DNA of 64,000 nucleotides. Origin: Aldehydirespirator sp965221185. Lineage in GTDB: Bacteria; Actinomycetota; Acidimicrobiia; Acidimicrobiales; Aldehydirespiratoraceae. The DNA is taken from positions 186,001 through 250,000 of the forward strand of contig OZ244866.1 in the NCBI GenBank assembly GCA_965221185.1, given 5' to 3'. Within the stretch, counting starts at the first letter, position 1. Each line of letters begins with the position of its first letter. Positions 8,422 to 17,892 of the stretch are shown here, piece by piece. Under the pieces are notes generated by a model. It made no database searches and was not told the origin of the DNA. It worked only from the letters and a program-made list of their open reading frames with translations. The translations under genes and the position numbers were made by a program.

Positions 8422-9322
8422 TCAGTCTCGTCGCGTCTTCTTGTCAATTCAGCAAGAAAACGACACGACACTGCCAGCCGGGGCCGCCAGCGTGGAGTTG
8501 TCAGTGAGCGAGCATGGTCCGACGGCTGGCGTGCCGGTCTTGGTGTTGCACGGGTTCACCGGGTCGGCACGAGCCATGGTCCCCCTCACCGAGCGCCTCG
8601 CCGCCGGGCTGGCTGCTCGGATCATCTGTCCTGACCTGGTTGGGCACGGACGTTCTGAAGTGCCCGACGACCTCAACCTCTATCGGGTGGAGGCCATGGC
8701 CGGCCAGGTCACAGCCCTCGCCGACGCCCTCGGATGCGACACCTTCCACCTAGTCGGCTACTCGATGGGCGGCCGGGTGGCGCTCACGCTGGGATGCGCG
8801 GAGCCGCAGAAGCTGCGGTCACTCACGCTGATCGGTGCATCCGCCGGAATGGCAGACCCGGCTGAGCGGCGTCGGCGGGCTGAGGCCGACCAGGCCCGCG
8901 CCGAGAAGATTGCCGCCGACTTCGAGGCCTTTGTCGACGAGTGGATGGCCGATCCGCTGTTCGCGGGACAGGCTGAGCTGGGCGAGGAGCACCTGCGGGC
9001 GGCACGAAACCAACGACTTGCGTCAGACCCAGCGGGACTGGCCCGCAGCCTGCTGGCGGCGGGCACGGGGGCGATGACCGCGCTACATGGGCGGCTGGCG
9101 GGCTGCGATGTAGCGACGCTGCTGGTGGTCGGGGCGCGCGATTCGAAGTTCTGCGCCATCGCAGAGCAGCTGGCGGTGGCGCTGCCGAGGGCCGGCATCG
9201 CCCGTATTGACGGCGCCGGGCACGCTGCCCACATCGAGCAACCTGAGGCCACCGGGTCGGCGATAGAGAGCTTCATTGTTGGAGCAGAAGCAGATCTGGC
9301 CACCGGGGTGAACCGCAAGTGA
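8411..9322 (+). CDS. menH: SHCHC synthase, alpha/beta hydrolase fold
   Basis: Removes pyruvate from the MenD product to give SHCHC. It has 303 residues from a GTG that overlaps the end of menD. The fold shows LVLHGFTGSA (oxyanion loop), the nucleophile elbow GYSMGG and the C-terminal His in GAGHAAHIEQP; the acid lies near VVGARDSKF. The first 30 residues precede the fold and are not conserved-looking, so a start further in is possible. The stop overlaps the menC start. MenH is assigned mainly from operon position, because the fold alone would fit many hydrolases. Confidence 0.85.
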   Translation: MASDQSRRVFLSIQQENDTTLPAGAASVELSVSEHGPTAGVPVLVLHGFTGSARAMVPLTERLAAGLAARIICPDLVGHGRSEVPDDLNLYRVEAMAGQVTALADALGCDTFHLVGYSMGGRVALTLGCAEPQKLRSLTLIGASAGMADPAERRRRAEADQARAEKIAADFEAFVDEWMADPLFAGQAELGEEHLRAARNQRLASDPAGLARSLLAAGTGAMTALHGRLAGCDVATLLVVGARDSKFCAIAEQLAVALPRAGIARIDGAGHAAHIEQPEATGSAIESFIVGAEADLATGVNRK

Positions 9323-10485
9323 CAGGGCTGCTCGCCAAGCTGCATCCCTTCCGGCTGGCGCTGCGATCCCCACTCGTCACCGGCGGGGTCTCGATCCGGT
9401 TCCGGGCCGGGTTCCTGGTGTCGTTGGAGGCGGACGGAATAATCGGCTGGGGCGAGGCCAGCCCGCTGCCGGGATGGTCGCGAACCAGCCTGCTCGACAC
9501 GGAGGCGGCGCTGCGCCCCGCCATCGCGGCAATCGACTCCGGCGGCGAGGACGCCGCCGATGTCCTTGTCGGCTCCCTGGACCATGCTCCCCACGCCCGG
9601 GCCGGACTCGCCGGCGCGTGGGCCGACCTTCAGGCCCGACGAACTGGCTCCACGCTTGCCGCATACCTCGCCGCGGGCTCGACCGATGCACCGGCGTCGC
9701 CGCTAGCGGTCAACGCGCTGGCAGCCGAGCCGGAGCCGTGCCCGCAAGGCTCGGTGGCCTTGTCGCCATCCGATGAAGTCGCGGTCAATGCGCTGGTCGC
9801 CGCGCCCGAACCATCCGAGGTCGAGCAGGCCGTGCGGGACGCGGCCAATGCTGGCTTTCGGGCGGTCAAGCTCAAGGTCGGCTCGGCCGCCCCGGCCGTA
9901 GACGTCGAGCGGGTTCGGGCCGCGCGGGCTGGCCTGGGGCCCGAGGGCGAGCTGCGGCTCGACGCCAACGGTGCCTGGGACCCAGCGACCGCCCTCGATG
10001 TGCTGAGTCGAGTGCACGACTGCGACGTCGCCTACTGCGAGGAACCGGTCGCCGGGGTCGAAGCGATAGCGGCGGTGGGCCGCCGCAGCCCCATCCCGGT
10101 GGCCACTGACGAGTCGATCCGCAGCGAGGCCGACGCCGTGCGGGCCCTGGGCCTCGGCATCAGCACCCTCATCGTCAAGCCTCAGGCCCTCGGTGGCCCC
10201 GATGTGGCCCTTTCCATCGCGGCCCGAGCACACGAGGCTGGAGCCTCCGTCGTTGTGACGTCCTTCCTCGACTCGGCTGTGGGTCTGACCCACGCCCTGC
10301 ACGTCGCAGCGGCCATAGACGTCGCTGCCCCGCGCCGCCGGGCCCACGGCCTGGCCACCGCCGGGTTCCTGGCCGTCGATGTGGGCGAAGCCCCACCGGT
10401 GGTCGCGGGCGCCATGGCGGTACCCGCGGCCGATGGCCTGGGAATCGCCCCCGAGACAGACGTGAGCCCGATCAGCGCACCGTAG
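9319..10485 (+). CDS. menC: o-succinylbenzoate synthase
   Basis: Dehydrates SHCHC to o-succinylbenzoate; enolase superfamily. The 388-residue protein starts at GTG overlapping the menH stop. Catalytic Lys residues are in VKLKVG and LIVKPQALGG. Metal ligands are the Asp of RLDANGAWD, the Glu of CEEPV and the Asp of VATDES. The protein is about 50 residues longer than usual because residues about 131-165 carry an internal duplication, VNALAAEPEP followed 22 residues later by VNALVAAPEP. Only the second copy lies where the family normally has it. menE, menB and menA are not in the window. Confidence 0.9.
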   Translation: MTGLLAKLHPFRLALRSPLVTGGVSIRFRAGFLVSLEADGIIGWGEASPLPGWSRTSLLDTEAALRPAIAAIDSGGEDAADVLVGSLDHAPHARAGLAGAWADLQARRTGSTLAAYLAAGSTDAPASPLAVNALAAEPEPCPQGSVALSPSDEVAVNALVAAPEPSEVEQAVRDAANAGFRAVKLKVGSAAPAVDVERVRAARAGLGPEGELRLDANGAWDPATALDVLSRVHDCDVAYCEEPVAGVEAIAAVGRRSPIPVATDESIRSEADAVRALGLGISTLIVKPQALGGPDVALSIAARAHEAGASVVVTSFLDSAVGLTHALHVAAAIDVAAPRRRAHGLATAGFLAVDVGEAPPVVAGAMAVPAADGLGIAPETDVSPISAP

Positions 10486-10543
10486 GCGGACCTGGGGGAG
10501 CAAACGCCTAGACGGGCGAGGGTCCCCGGTAGCCTCCGGCGTC

Positions 10544-11155
10544 GTGGAGCTGCTCGTGATCCGCCACGCCCGTCCCGTGCGCGACGAGGCCCCCGAGGGC
10601 GGCTCCGCCGATCCCGTACTCGCCGACATTGGCCGACTCCAGGCTCAGGCCGCCGCCGACTTCCTCGGCGATGAGGGCATCGACCACATCGTGTCGTCGT
10701 CGATGAAGCGAGCCGTGCAGACCGCCGAGCCCTTGGCGGAGCGGCTCGGGCTCGGCATCGAGACGCTCGACGACCTGCGCGAGTCCGACCACCGGTCCCG
10801 GGTCTATGTGCCTGCGGAGGAGTTCAGCCGGGACGACCCGGCCACCGCCCACTACTACGACTCCGACGCCGATCTCAGCGAGACCATCTTCTCGGACGGG
10901 TACGAAGGGTTCAGAACCCGCGTGGAGCGAGGCTTCGAGCATGTGATCCGCACCAACCGGTCCCGCACGGTGGCCGTGTTCTGCCACGGCATGGTCACCG
11001 GGGTGTACCTGCAGATCCTGCTCGGCATCGACGACCCGCTGTCGCTGCTGGTCGACTACTGCGGGATCACCCGGGTGGCGGCCTCAAGCACCGGCGTGCG
11101 CACGGTGCGCTCCGTGAACGAGACCCACCACGTGCGCCACCTGCTGGAGCGCTGA
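10544..11155 (+). CDS. histidine phosphatase family protein
   Basis: 203 residues from GTG. The phosphoacceptor motif is LLVIRHARP, with His at residue 7. A second catalytic region SSSMKRAVQTAEPLA follows, and the late His is in VAVFCHGMVTG. This is the phosphoglycerate mutase-like fold, used by phosphatases of sugar phosphates, nucleotides and phosphoproteins; the substrate cannot be told. It ends 6 bp before the next gene, so they are probably co-transcribed. Confidence 0.85.
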   Translation: MELLVIRHARPVRDEAPEGGSADPVLADIGRLQAQAAADFLGDEGIDHIVSSSMKRAVQTAEPLAERLGLGIETLDDLRESDHRSRVYVPAEEFSRDDPATAHYYDSDADLSETIFSDGYEGFRTRVERGFEHVIRTNRSRTVAVFCHGMVTGVYLQILLGIDDPLSLLVDYCGITRVAASSTGVRTVRSVNETHHVRHLLER

Positions 11156-11161
11156 GCGGGC

Positions 11162-12028
11162 GTGTTCACCCTGGTGGTGATGGCTGCGGGCATCGGTCGC
11201 CGTTTCGGCGGCGACAAGCAGCTCGTCGACGTGGGACCGAACGGCGAGGCCTTCCTCGACTACGCCATCGTCGCGGCGGTCCGGGCGGGCGCCTCGAAGG
11301 TAGTGCTCGTGGCGCGCTCCGAAATCGAGGACGCCCTGCGCGTCCATGTCGACTCCCGCCACCGCGCCCTGCAGAGCGCCGGCATTCGGTTCGCCTACGT
11401 CCGCCAGGACGAGCACGGCCCGCCCAGGGCCAAACCGTGGGGAACCGCACAAGCGGTGCTGGTGGCCGAGAGCGAGGTGCCTGGGCCGTTTGTGGTGTGC
11501 AACGCCGATGACTATTACGGCCCGACGGCGCTGCGCAATATCGCCTCTGCTGCGGCTGAGCTCGACGACGACGAGGCCTGCTTGTGCGGCTACGGCCTCG
11601 GGCGCACGCTCTCCGCGACGGGCACCGTCAGCCGGGGCGTGTGCCAGGTGTCCGACGGCCGCCTCGTCGGCATCGTCGAGCACCACGGAGTGGTCCGACG
11701 CGCCGATGGAACGATCGCCGCGGCCGAGCCCGCGGCGGAACTCAGCGACGAGACCATCGTCTCCACGAACCTGTGGGCATTCCCGAGGGCGGCGCTGAGC
11801 TGGATCAGCGGCAGCTTCGAGCGCTTCCTGGCAGACCACCGCGACGACGCCGATTCCGAGTGCCTGCTGCCGACGATCGTCGCGGAGCGGATGGCCGAGC
11901 GAGCGCTGTCCGTCAGGGTGGTGTCCACCACCGAGCCGTGGATAGGGGTGACCAACCCAGATGACCTGGTGGCGGCCCGGGCCGCACTAGCGGGGCGGGC
12001 CGACGTTCACTCGGTAGGTGCCGCCTAG
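11162..12028 (+). CDS. NTP transferase (nucleotidyltransferase) family protein
   Basis: 288 residues from GTG. The N-terminus VVMAAGIGRRFGGDKQL is the nucleotide-binding loop of sugar-phosphate or cofactor nucleotidyltransferases, and VVCNADDYYG is the metal-binding Asp motif. The middle, with an EHHGVVRRADG segment, resembles glucose-1-phosphate thymidylyltransferase-like proteins more than MobA. It lies just upstream of a molybdenum hydroxylase, which might suggest a cofactor role such as MPT cytidylylation, but the sequence does not specifically support that. Confidence 0.75.
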   Translation: MFTLVVMAAGIGRRFGGDKQLVDVGPNGEAFLDYAIVAAVRAGASKVVLVARSEIEDALRVHVDSRHRALQSAGIRFAYVRQDEHGPPRAKPWGTAQAVLVAESEVPGPFVVCNADDYYGPTALRNIASAAAELDDDEACLCGYGLGRTLSATGTVSRGVCQVSDGRLVGIVEHHGVVRRADGTIAAAEPAAELSDETIVSTNLWAFPRAALSWISGSFERFLADHRDDADSECLLPTIVAERMAERALSVRVVSTTEPWIGVTNPDDLVAARAALAGRADVHSVGAA

Positions 12029-12123
12029 GAGGCCGAACAAAAGTCCACTCCGATTTCATTCGACAGCGGCTCAAAACCGCGACAGGATGTCCATCCCCAA
12101 CCGGTCAACGCAGGGAGAAGCGC

Positions 12124-12594
12124 ATGACAGCAGTCACCCTGACCGTCAACGGCACCGAACGGAGCCTCGAAGTGGAGCCTCGCACCCTGCTGGTGCATGC
12201 GCTGCGCGACGACCTAGGGCTCACGGGCACGAACGTCGGCTGCGACTCCAGCAGCTGCGGTGCGTGCACGGTGCTGGTGGACGGCCAATCCGCCAAGTCC
12301 TGCACCATGTTCGCGGTGCAGGCCGACGGCGCCGACATCACCACCATCGAGGGTGTCGCCAGCGCCGACGGGACGCTGCATCCCATGCAGCAGGCGTTCC
12401 ACGAACACCACGCCCTGCAGTGCGGGTACTGCACTCCGGGCATGGTGATGGCCTCCATCTCGCTGGTCGAGGAGTATCCCGGCCTCGACGAGAGCGGCGT
12501 GCGCCACGGCCTGGAGGGCAACCTCTGCCGCTGCACCGGCTACCAGAACATCGTCGACGCTGTGCTCGCCGCGGCGGGCTCGGGAGGTGACTGA
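12124..12594 (+). CDS. coxS: [2Fe-2S] small subunit of a CO-dehydrogenase/xanthine dehydrogenase-type enzyme
   Basis: 156 residues, preceded by a good ribosome site (AGGGAGAAG). Two cluster motifs are visible: the plant-type ferredoxin set CDSSSCGACTVLVDG with a later Cys, and the C-terminal set CGYCTPGM and CRCTGY. The subunit passes electrons from molybdopterin to FAD. Its stop lies inside the start of the large subunit gene (8-bp overlap). The S-L-M gene order differs from the M-S-L order of classical form I cox operons. Confidence 0.9.
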   Translation: MTAVTLTVNGTERSLEVEPRTLLVHALRDDLGLTGTNVGCDSSSCGACTVLVDGQSAKSCTMFAVQADGADITTIEGVASADGTLHPMQQAFHEHHALQCGYCTPGMVMASISLVEEYPGLDESGVRHGLEGNLCRCTGYQNIVDAVLAAAGSGGD

Positions 12595-14986
12595 CATGAC
12601 CATCACCGAAGACGCGCCGGCTGCACACGTCGGCTCCCGCCGGCTCCGCAAGGAGGATCCGGCCCTGCTGACCGGCGAGGCCAGGTTCATCGACGACCTC
12701 GCGCTGCCCGGCGCCGTATGGGTGGGCGTGGTCCGCTCCACCGAGGCCCACGCCAACATCGTTGACATCGACGGCTCGGCCGCGCTGGAGATCGACGGCG
12801 TGAACGAGGTGCTGACCGGCGAGGACCTCGCCCCGCTGTGGGGCGAGGGCGCCCTGCCGTGCGCCTGGCCGGTCACGCCCGACATGAAGAACCCACCCCA
12901 CCTCCCCGTCGCCCGGGGCACGGCCAAGTACGTCGGCGACGCGGTGGCGGTGGTACTGGCCGACTCTCGCTACGCCGCGGCCGACGGCGCCGCTGCGGTG
13001 ATCGTGGACTACGAGCCGCTGCCCGCGGTGGTCGAGATAGAAGACGCGGTGGCCGACGGCGCGCCGCTGGTCCATCCCGACGTCGGCACCAACGAGTGCT
13101 ACACGTGGGGGCTCTGGGGCGACAACGCCCCGGCCGTGGACGCCGCCTTCGCGGACGCCGCCCATGTGGTGAGCGAGCGCTACCTCCAGCAGCGCCTCAT
13201 CCCGGCGCCGATGGAGCCCCGGGGCTGCGCGGCGGTGCCGTCGCCGGCCGGCGGCGAGCTCACGCTGTACTCGGCCACCCAGATCCCGCACATTCTCAAG
13301 GTGATGACCGCGGTCGTCCTCGGCATCGGCGAGAACAAGCTGCGGGTGGTTGCGCCATCGGTGGGCGGCGGCTTCGGCTGCAAGCTCAACGTCTACGCCG
13401 AGGAGATCCTGTGCAGCGCCCTGGCCATGCAGCGGGGCATGCCCGTGCGCTGGACCGAGGGCCGCACCGAGGGCGCCACGTCCACCATCCAGGGCCGCGG
13501 TCAGGTGCAGAACATCGAGCTGGCCGCCGATGCCGACGGCAAGGTGCAGGCGGTGCGGGTGAAGCTGCTGGCCGACATGGGTGCCTACCTTCAGCTGGTC
13601 ACGCCGGGCGTGCCGCTGCTGGGCGGGTTCCTGTACCACGGCTGCTACGACATCGGTCTCTACCTATTCGAGTGCACGTCGGTGTTCACCAACCGCACGC
13701 CGACCGACGCCTACCGGGGCGCGGGCCGTCCCGAGGCCACCTACGCCATCGAGCGGGCCATGGACTCCCTGGCCGCGGCCATGGGAGTGTCGCCCGAGGA
13801 GATCAGGGCCCGCAACTTCATCGGTGCCGATGCCTTCCCGTACTCGTCGTCCGCCGGTCTCATCTTCGACAGCGGCGACTACCAGGCCGTGCTCGACAAG
13901 GCGGTCGCGCTGGCCGACGTCGACGGGCGCCGGGCCGAGCAGGCCCAGCGTCGGGCCGCGGGCTCGTCGAAGCGGATCGGTATCGGCTTCTCCAGCTACG
14001 TGGAGATGTGCGGCCTGGCGCCCAGCCGGGTGCTGGCGTCGCTCGACTACGGCGCGGGCGGCTGGGAGGCGGCCACGGTGCGGATCTCGCCCACCTGCAA
14101 GGTGCAGGTGGTGACCGGCTCCACGCCCCACGGGCAGGGCCATGAGACCTGCTGGTCGATGATCGTGGCCGACAAGCTCGGCGTCGATCCCGACGACGTG
14201 GAGGTCCTGCACTCCGACACCGCGGTCAGTCCCACCGGCTTGGACACCTACGGATCCCGGTCGCTGGCGGTCGGCGGCACCGCGGTCTACATGGCCACCG
14301 AGAAGGTGATCGACAAGGCCCGGGCCATCGCCGCCCACCAGCTGGAGGCCAGCGAGGAGGACCTGGAGTTCTCCGGCGGCACCTTCCGAGTCAGGGGAAC
14401 GCCCGAGGCCGAGGTGCCGCTGGCAGGAATCGCCTTCGCGGCGTTCACTGCGCATGACCTGCCCGACGGGATGGAGCCCAACCTGGAGGCCCACGTCACC
14501 TACGACCCGCCCAACTTCACGTTCCCCAACGGCACCCACATCGCCACCGTCGAGGTCGACACCGACACCGGGAACGTGGACTTGGTGGATTACGTGGCCG
14601 TGGATGACTGCGGCGTGCAGATCAACCCGCTGATCGTCGAGGGTCAGGTGCACGGGGGCATCCTGCAGGGCGCCGCGCAGGCGCTGTTCGAGGACGCCGT
14701 CTACAACTCAGACGGCCAGCTGGTATCGGCCAACCTGGGCGACTACCTGGTGCCCTCCGCCGCGGAGGCGCCCCGCTTCCGGCTCGACAGCCACTGCTCG
14801 CCGAGCCCGACCAACCCGATGGGGGTGAAGGGCGTGGGCGAGGCCGGGACCATCGCGGCTGCGCCTGCGGTGATCAACGCCGTCGTCGACGCGCTGCGTG
14901 ATCTGGGCATAACCGATATGCCCATGCCCGCATCGCCCCAGACCGTTTGGAGAGCCATCGCCGATGCCCAAGGAGGTGCGTCGTGA
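12587..14986 (+). CDS. coxL: molybdopterin-binding large subunit, form II CO-dehydrogenase-like
   Basis: 799 residues. The N-terminal hammerhead domain is followed by the Mo-pterin domains. The active-site loop at residues 375-381 reads AYRGAGR, the form II signature, not the AYxCSFR of proven aerobic CO dehydrogenases. Other family motifs are VGGGFGCKLNVY and the C-terminal GVGEAGTIAA with its catalytic Glu. Form II enzymes oxidise CO poorly or not at all in several organisms, and some act on other substrates such as aldehydes or N-heterocycles, so the substrate is open. It overlaps both neighbours and is clearly one operon with them. Confidence 0.88.
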   Translation: MTDMTITEDAPAAHVGSRRLRKEDPALLTGEARFIDDLALPGAVWVGVVRSTEAHANIVDIDGSAALEIDGVNEVLTGEDLAPLWGEGALPCAWPVTPDMKNPPHLPVARGTAKYVGDAVAVVLADSRYAAADGAAAVIVDYEPLPAVVEIEDAVADGAPLVHPDVGTNECYTWGLWGDNAPAVDAAFADAAHVVSERYLQQRLIPAPMEPRGCAAVPSPAGGELTLYSATQIPHILKVMTAVVLGIGENKLRVVAPSVGGGFGCKLNVYAEEILCSALAMQRGMPVRWTEGRTEGATSTIQGRGQVQNIELAADADGKVQAVRVKLLADMGAYLQLVTPGVPLLGGFLYHGCYDIGLYLFECTSVFTNRTPTDAYRGAGRPEATYAIERAMDSLAAAMGVSPEEIRARNFIGADAFPYSSSAGLIFDSGDYQAVLDKAVALADVDGRRAEQAQRRAAGSSKRIGIGFSSYVEMCGLAPSRVLASLDYGAGGWEAATVRISPTCKVQVVTGSTPHGQGHETCWSMIVADKLGVDPDDVEVLHSDTAVSPTGLDTYGSRSLAVGGTAVYMATEKVIDKARAIAAHQLEASEEDLEFSGGTFRVRGTPEAEVPLAGIAFAAFTAHDLPDGMEPNLEAHVTYDPPNFTFPNGTHIATVEVDTDTGNVDLVDYVAVDDCGVQINPLIVEGQVHGGILQGAAQALFEDAVYNSDGQLVSANLGDYLVPSAAEAPRFRLDSHCSPSPTNPMGVKGVGEAGTIAAAPAVINAVVDALRDLGITDMPMPASPQTVWRAIADAQGGAS

Positions 14987-15801
14987 TTCCCGCCGCATTC
15001 GACTACGAGGTTGCCGAGTCCGCCGAACACGCGGTCTCGCTGCTGGCCGAGCACGGCGACGACGCCAAGCTGCTGGCCGGGGGCCACAGCCTCATCCCGA
15101 TGATGCGCTACCGGCTGGCCACGCCGAGCGTGCTGGTGGACGTGGGCCGTCTCGACGGCCTGCGCTACATCCGCGCCGGCAACGGCACGGTGTCCATCGG
15201 GGCGCTGACCCGCCACAGCGAGCTGGAGCACTCGGCCGCGCTGGCCGAGGCGTGCCCGATGCTGGCGTCGGTGGCCGCGCTGGTGGGCGATCCGGCGGTG
15301 CGCCATCGGGGCACCCTGGGCGGCACCATCGCCCACGCCGACCCGGCGTCGGACCTGCCTGCGGCGGTGCTGGCGCTGGGCGGCACGATCGTGGCCCAGG
15401 GACCGGGCGGGTCGCGTGAGATCGCGGCCACGGACTTCTTCACCGGGTACTTCGAGTCGGTGCTCGCCGACGACGAGATGATCACCGAGGTGCGGGTGCC
15501 GTCCGGTACCGGCGGATGGAACTACCAGAAGTTCAACCGCCGGGCCCAGGACTGGGCCATCGTCGGGGTGGCCGTGGCCGACGGCGGCGCCGGCGTGAGC
15601 CTGGTCAACATGGGATCGGTCCCCATCCGGGCCTCCGGGGTCGAGGCCGCGCTGGCCGGCGGGGCTTCGGCTGTCGCGGCGTCCGCGGTCGCCGCCGACG
15701 GGCTCGAGCCGCCCGATGATCTCAACGCCGACGCCGAGTACCGCAGCCATCTGGCCAGGGTCCTCACCGAGCGGGCCCTCAACGCCGCCGGAGTCTCCTA
15801 G
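14983..15801 (+). CDS. coxM: FAD-binding medium subunit of the molybdenum hydroxylase
   Basis: 272 residues. I chose GTG at 14983 because it overlaps the coxL stop (GTGA) and follows AAGGAGGTG. FAD contacts are visible in LLAGGHSLIPMM and RGTLGGTIAHADPASDLP. The subunit oxidises the small-subunit clusters and passes electrons on, in CO dehydrogenase to the quinone pool. No accessory genes (coxD, coxE, coxG or a MobA-type cytidylyltransferase) follow; the next gene is galactokinase. Confidence 0.9.
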   Translation: MIPAAFDYEVAESAEHAVSLLAEHGDDAKLLAGGHSLIPMMRYRLATPSVLVDVGRLDGLRYIRAGNGTVSIGALTRHSELEHSAALAEACPMLASVAALVGDPAVRHRGTLGGTIAHADPASDLPAAVLALGGTIVAQGPGGSREIAATDFFTGYFESVLADDEMITEVRVPSGTGGWNYQKFNRRAQDWAIVGVAVADGGAGVSLVNMGSVPIRASGVEAALAGGASAVAASAVAADGLEPPDDLNADAEYRSHLARVLTERALNAAGVS

Positions 15802-15835
15802 CCTCTCAAGTCGCTCGTTTGCTGCGGCCCGCCCA

Positions 15836-16990
15836 GTGTTGCCGGGGTCAGCCGTCGAGCGCGCCGTTGCCGCCCACCGGCGCCGTTGGGGCCCACCCGA
15901 CCTGGTGGTCCGGGCGCCGGGCCGCGTCAACCTCATCGGTGAGCACACCGACTACAACGACGGGTTCACCCTGCCGATGGCGTTGCCGTTCGACACCGCC
16001 ATCGCCATGAGCGACCACGGCGACGAGACGTCGGGGATGGTCGAGATTGTGTCGGCGGGTTTCGGCGAGGTGGTGATCGATCCGGCCGCCGATCCGCGCT
16101 CGGTGGTGGCGTGGGCTCGGCACCTCTCGGGCGTGGTCGGGCTGCTCGCGGGCCGAGGGGTGCCCACCGGCGGTTGGAGGGCCACGATCGACATTGACAT
16201 TGCCACCGGTGCCAGCCTCTCCTCGTCGGCCGCGCTGGAAGTCGCCGCGATCACAGGTCTGCTCGCCCGCGCCGGCTTGCAGTGGTCCCCGATCGCCATC
16301 GCCCGCTTCGGCCAGCAAGTCGAGAACGAGGTCGTCGGGCTGCCCAGTGGGATCATGGACCAGTTCATCGCGGCCGGTGCAGTCGCCGCACACGCCAGCC
16401 TCATGGACTGTCGGGCGCTCACTCTCAACCCGACACCGCTGCCCGACGGCGTCGTCGTGGCCGTCATGGACACCGGGACCCGGCGCGTGCTTGCCGAGGC
16501 CGCGTACGCCGACCGTCGCACTGCATGCGAGCGCGTCGCGGCTGAACTCGGCGTGGCTGCGCTGCGGGATGCGACCCTCGAACAGGCGGCCACCATCGCC
16601 GACCCCGTCGATCGCCGACGGGCCCACCATGTTGTCACCGAGAACCAGCGGACCCTCGACGCGGTGGATGCGATGCGTCGGGGCGACACCGCCGACTTGG
16701 GCCGGCTGATGGACGAGAGCCATGCCAGCCTGCGCGACGACTACGAGGTCTCGGGGCCGGGCCTGGACGCGATCGTCGAGGTCGCACGCACCGCTCCGGG
16801 ATGTCTCGGCGCCCGCATGACCGGCGGGGGCTTCGCCGGATGCGCCGTCGCTCTCGTCCGCGCGGCTGACGCCGAGGCGTTCGCCGAAGCGGTGATCGAC
16901 CGCTACAGGTTCGACGACCACACCGCGCGGGTGCGGATGTGTGCTCCATCCGCGGGCGCCTCGGTGGTGGAGATCCCCCGTCCATCGTGA
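15836..16990 (+). CDS. galK: galactokinase
   Basis: Phosphorylates galactose to galactose-1-phosphate; GHMP kinase family. It has 384 residues from GTG at 15836. The galactokinase signature RAPGRVNLIGEHTDYNDGF is near residue 25. The phosphate-binding loop region is GASLSSSAALE and the C-terminal GHMP motif is MTGGGFAGCAVALV. It converges with galT, whose end is 48 bp away, so the two Leloir genes are not in one transcript. Confidence 0.92.
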   Translation: MLPGSAVERAVAAHRRRWGPPDLVVRAPGRVNLIGEHTDYNDGFTLPMALPFDTAIAMSDHGDETSGMVEIVSAGFGEVVIDPAADPRSVVAWARHLSGVVGLLAGRGVPTGGWRATIDIDIATGASLSSSAALEVAAITGLLARAGLQWSPIAIARFGQQVENEVVGLPSGIMDQFIAAGAVAAHASLMDCRALTLNPTPLPDGVVVAVMDTGTRRVLAEAAYADRRTACERVAAELGVAALRDATLEQAATIADPVDRRRAHHVVTENQRTLDAVDAMRRGDTADLGRLMDESHASLRDDYEVSGPGLDAIVEVARTAPGCLGARMTGGGFAGCAVALVRAADAEAFAEAVIDRYRFDDHTARVRMCAPSAGASVVEIPRPS

Positions 16991-17038
16991 TCGCCGGTGG
17001 CTGGCAGCACGAGCGGCTGTGGGCCTGATCGACGGCCG

Positions 17039-17884
17039 TCAGCCGAGTTCGCGGAGTCGGGCGGCGAGGTCCTCGGGGACGACCGGATTGAAATACTCCT
17101 CGCTTGCGACCTCTGCGGCGGCGATGAACCGCGGTACGGCGGCGGAGCGCCATGACGAGACGATCTCGATGTTGAACCAGGCGTCCTCGTGTCCCCTGCC
17201 GGCGCTGGGACGCTGGTTTAGCCACATCATGTAGGGGATCGGCTGGTCGTAGAGCCGGTCGAGCCGGGCGAGCAAGTCGATCAGGATCGCGGCGAGCCCG
17301 TCGCGGTCGCACGCGGCCATGGACGGCAGGTCGCCAATACGCCGACGGGGCGCCACTTCGACCGAGAGGGGATACGTCGGCGCGTAGGGCACCCACGCCG
17401 TCCACGAACGCTGCTCCATCACAAGGCGCTCCCCGGGATCGCGATCCGGCGTCCAGCCGCCCACCAGGCGGCGGGCTTGGCGGGACGGAACGTGGTCGAA
17501 GGCATAGATCTGGCCGTGGGGGTGGGGGATCGTGGCGCCGACCTCGGGCCCGCTGTTCTCGAACACGAGAACGTAGTCGACGTCGGCTCGGGCGCCGAGC
17601 TCCGCGGTGCGCTCGGCCCAGAGGTCGATCACCCTGCGGGCCCCCTGGAGACCGAGCGACCAGAACGTGGCGTCGTGGTCGGCGGTGTAAAGCACCACCT
17701 CACATCGGTCGTCCCCCATGGCCAGCCACCGGTTCGGGAACCAGCGCACGTCGTACGGCTCGGGCGCCTCGATGCCACCGACGCAGAACGGACAGCCCGA
17801 CGACGGCAGGTTCGGCCGCTCCTGGCGGGTCCCGACGATGTGTACGACGGTGCCGAGCACGGGGTCGACGCGGACCTCGGTCAC
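17039..17884 (-). CDS. galT: galactose-1-phosphate uridylyltransferase
   Basis: Swaps UMP between UDP-glucose and galactose-1-phosphate. It has 281 residues from GTG at 17884. The zinc-site CPFC is at residues 31-34 and the nucleophile motif is HPHGQ (121-125), where the second His carries UMP. The late region EDAWFNIEIV is also typical. A TTG at 17896 would overlap the stop of the upstream MalK-like remnant (TTGA) and is an alternative start. That overlap indicates galT was once the second gene of a sugar-transport operon. Confidence 0.9.
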   Translation of the reverse strand: MTEVRVDPVLGTVVHIVGTRQERPNLPSSGCPFCVGGIEAPEPYDVRWFPNRWLAMGDDRCEVVLYTADHDATFWSLGLQGARRVIDLWAERTAELGARADVDYVLVFENSGPEVGATIPHPHGQIYAFDHVPSRQARRLVGGWTPDRDPGERLVMEQRSWTAWVPYAPTYPLSVEVAPRRRIGDLPSMAACDRDGLAAILIDLLARLDRLYDQPIPYMMWLNQRPSAGRGHEDAWFNIEIVSSWRSAAVPRFIAAAEVASEEYFNPVVPEDLAARLRELG

Positions 17885-17892
17885 GGGAATGC

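Noticed and set aside
11162..12028. mobA-type molybdopterin nucleotidyltransferase serving the adjacent hydroxylase
   Set aside because: The nucleotide loop fits but the remainder resembles sugar nucleotidyltransferases; adjacency alone is not enough.
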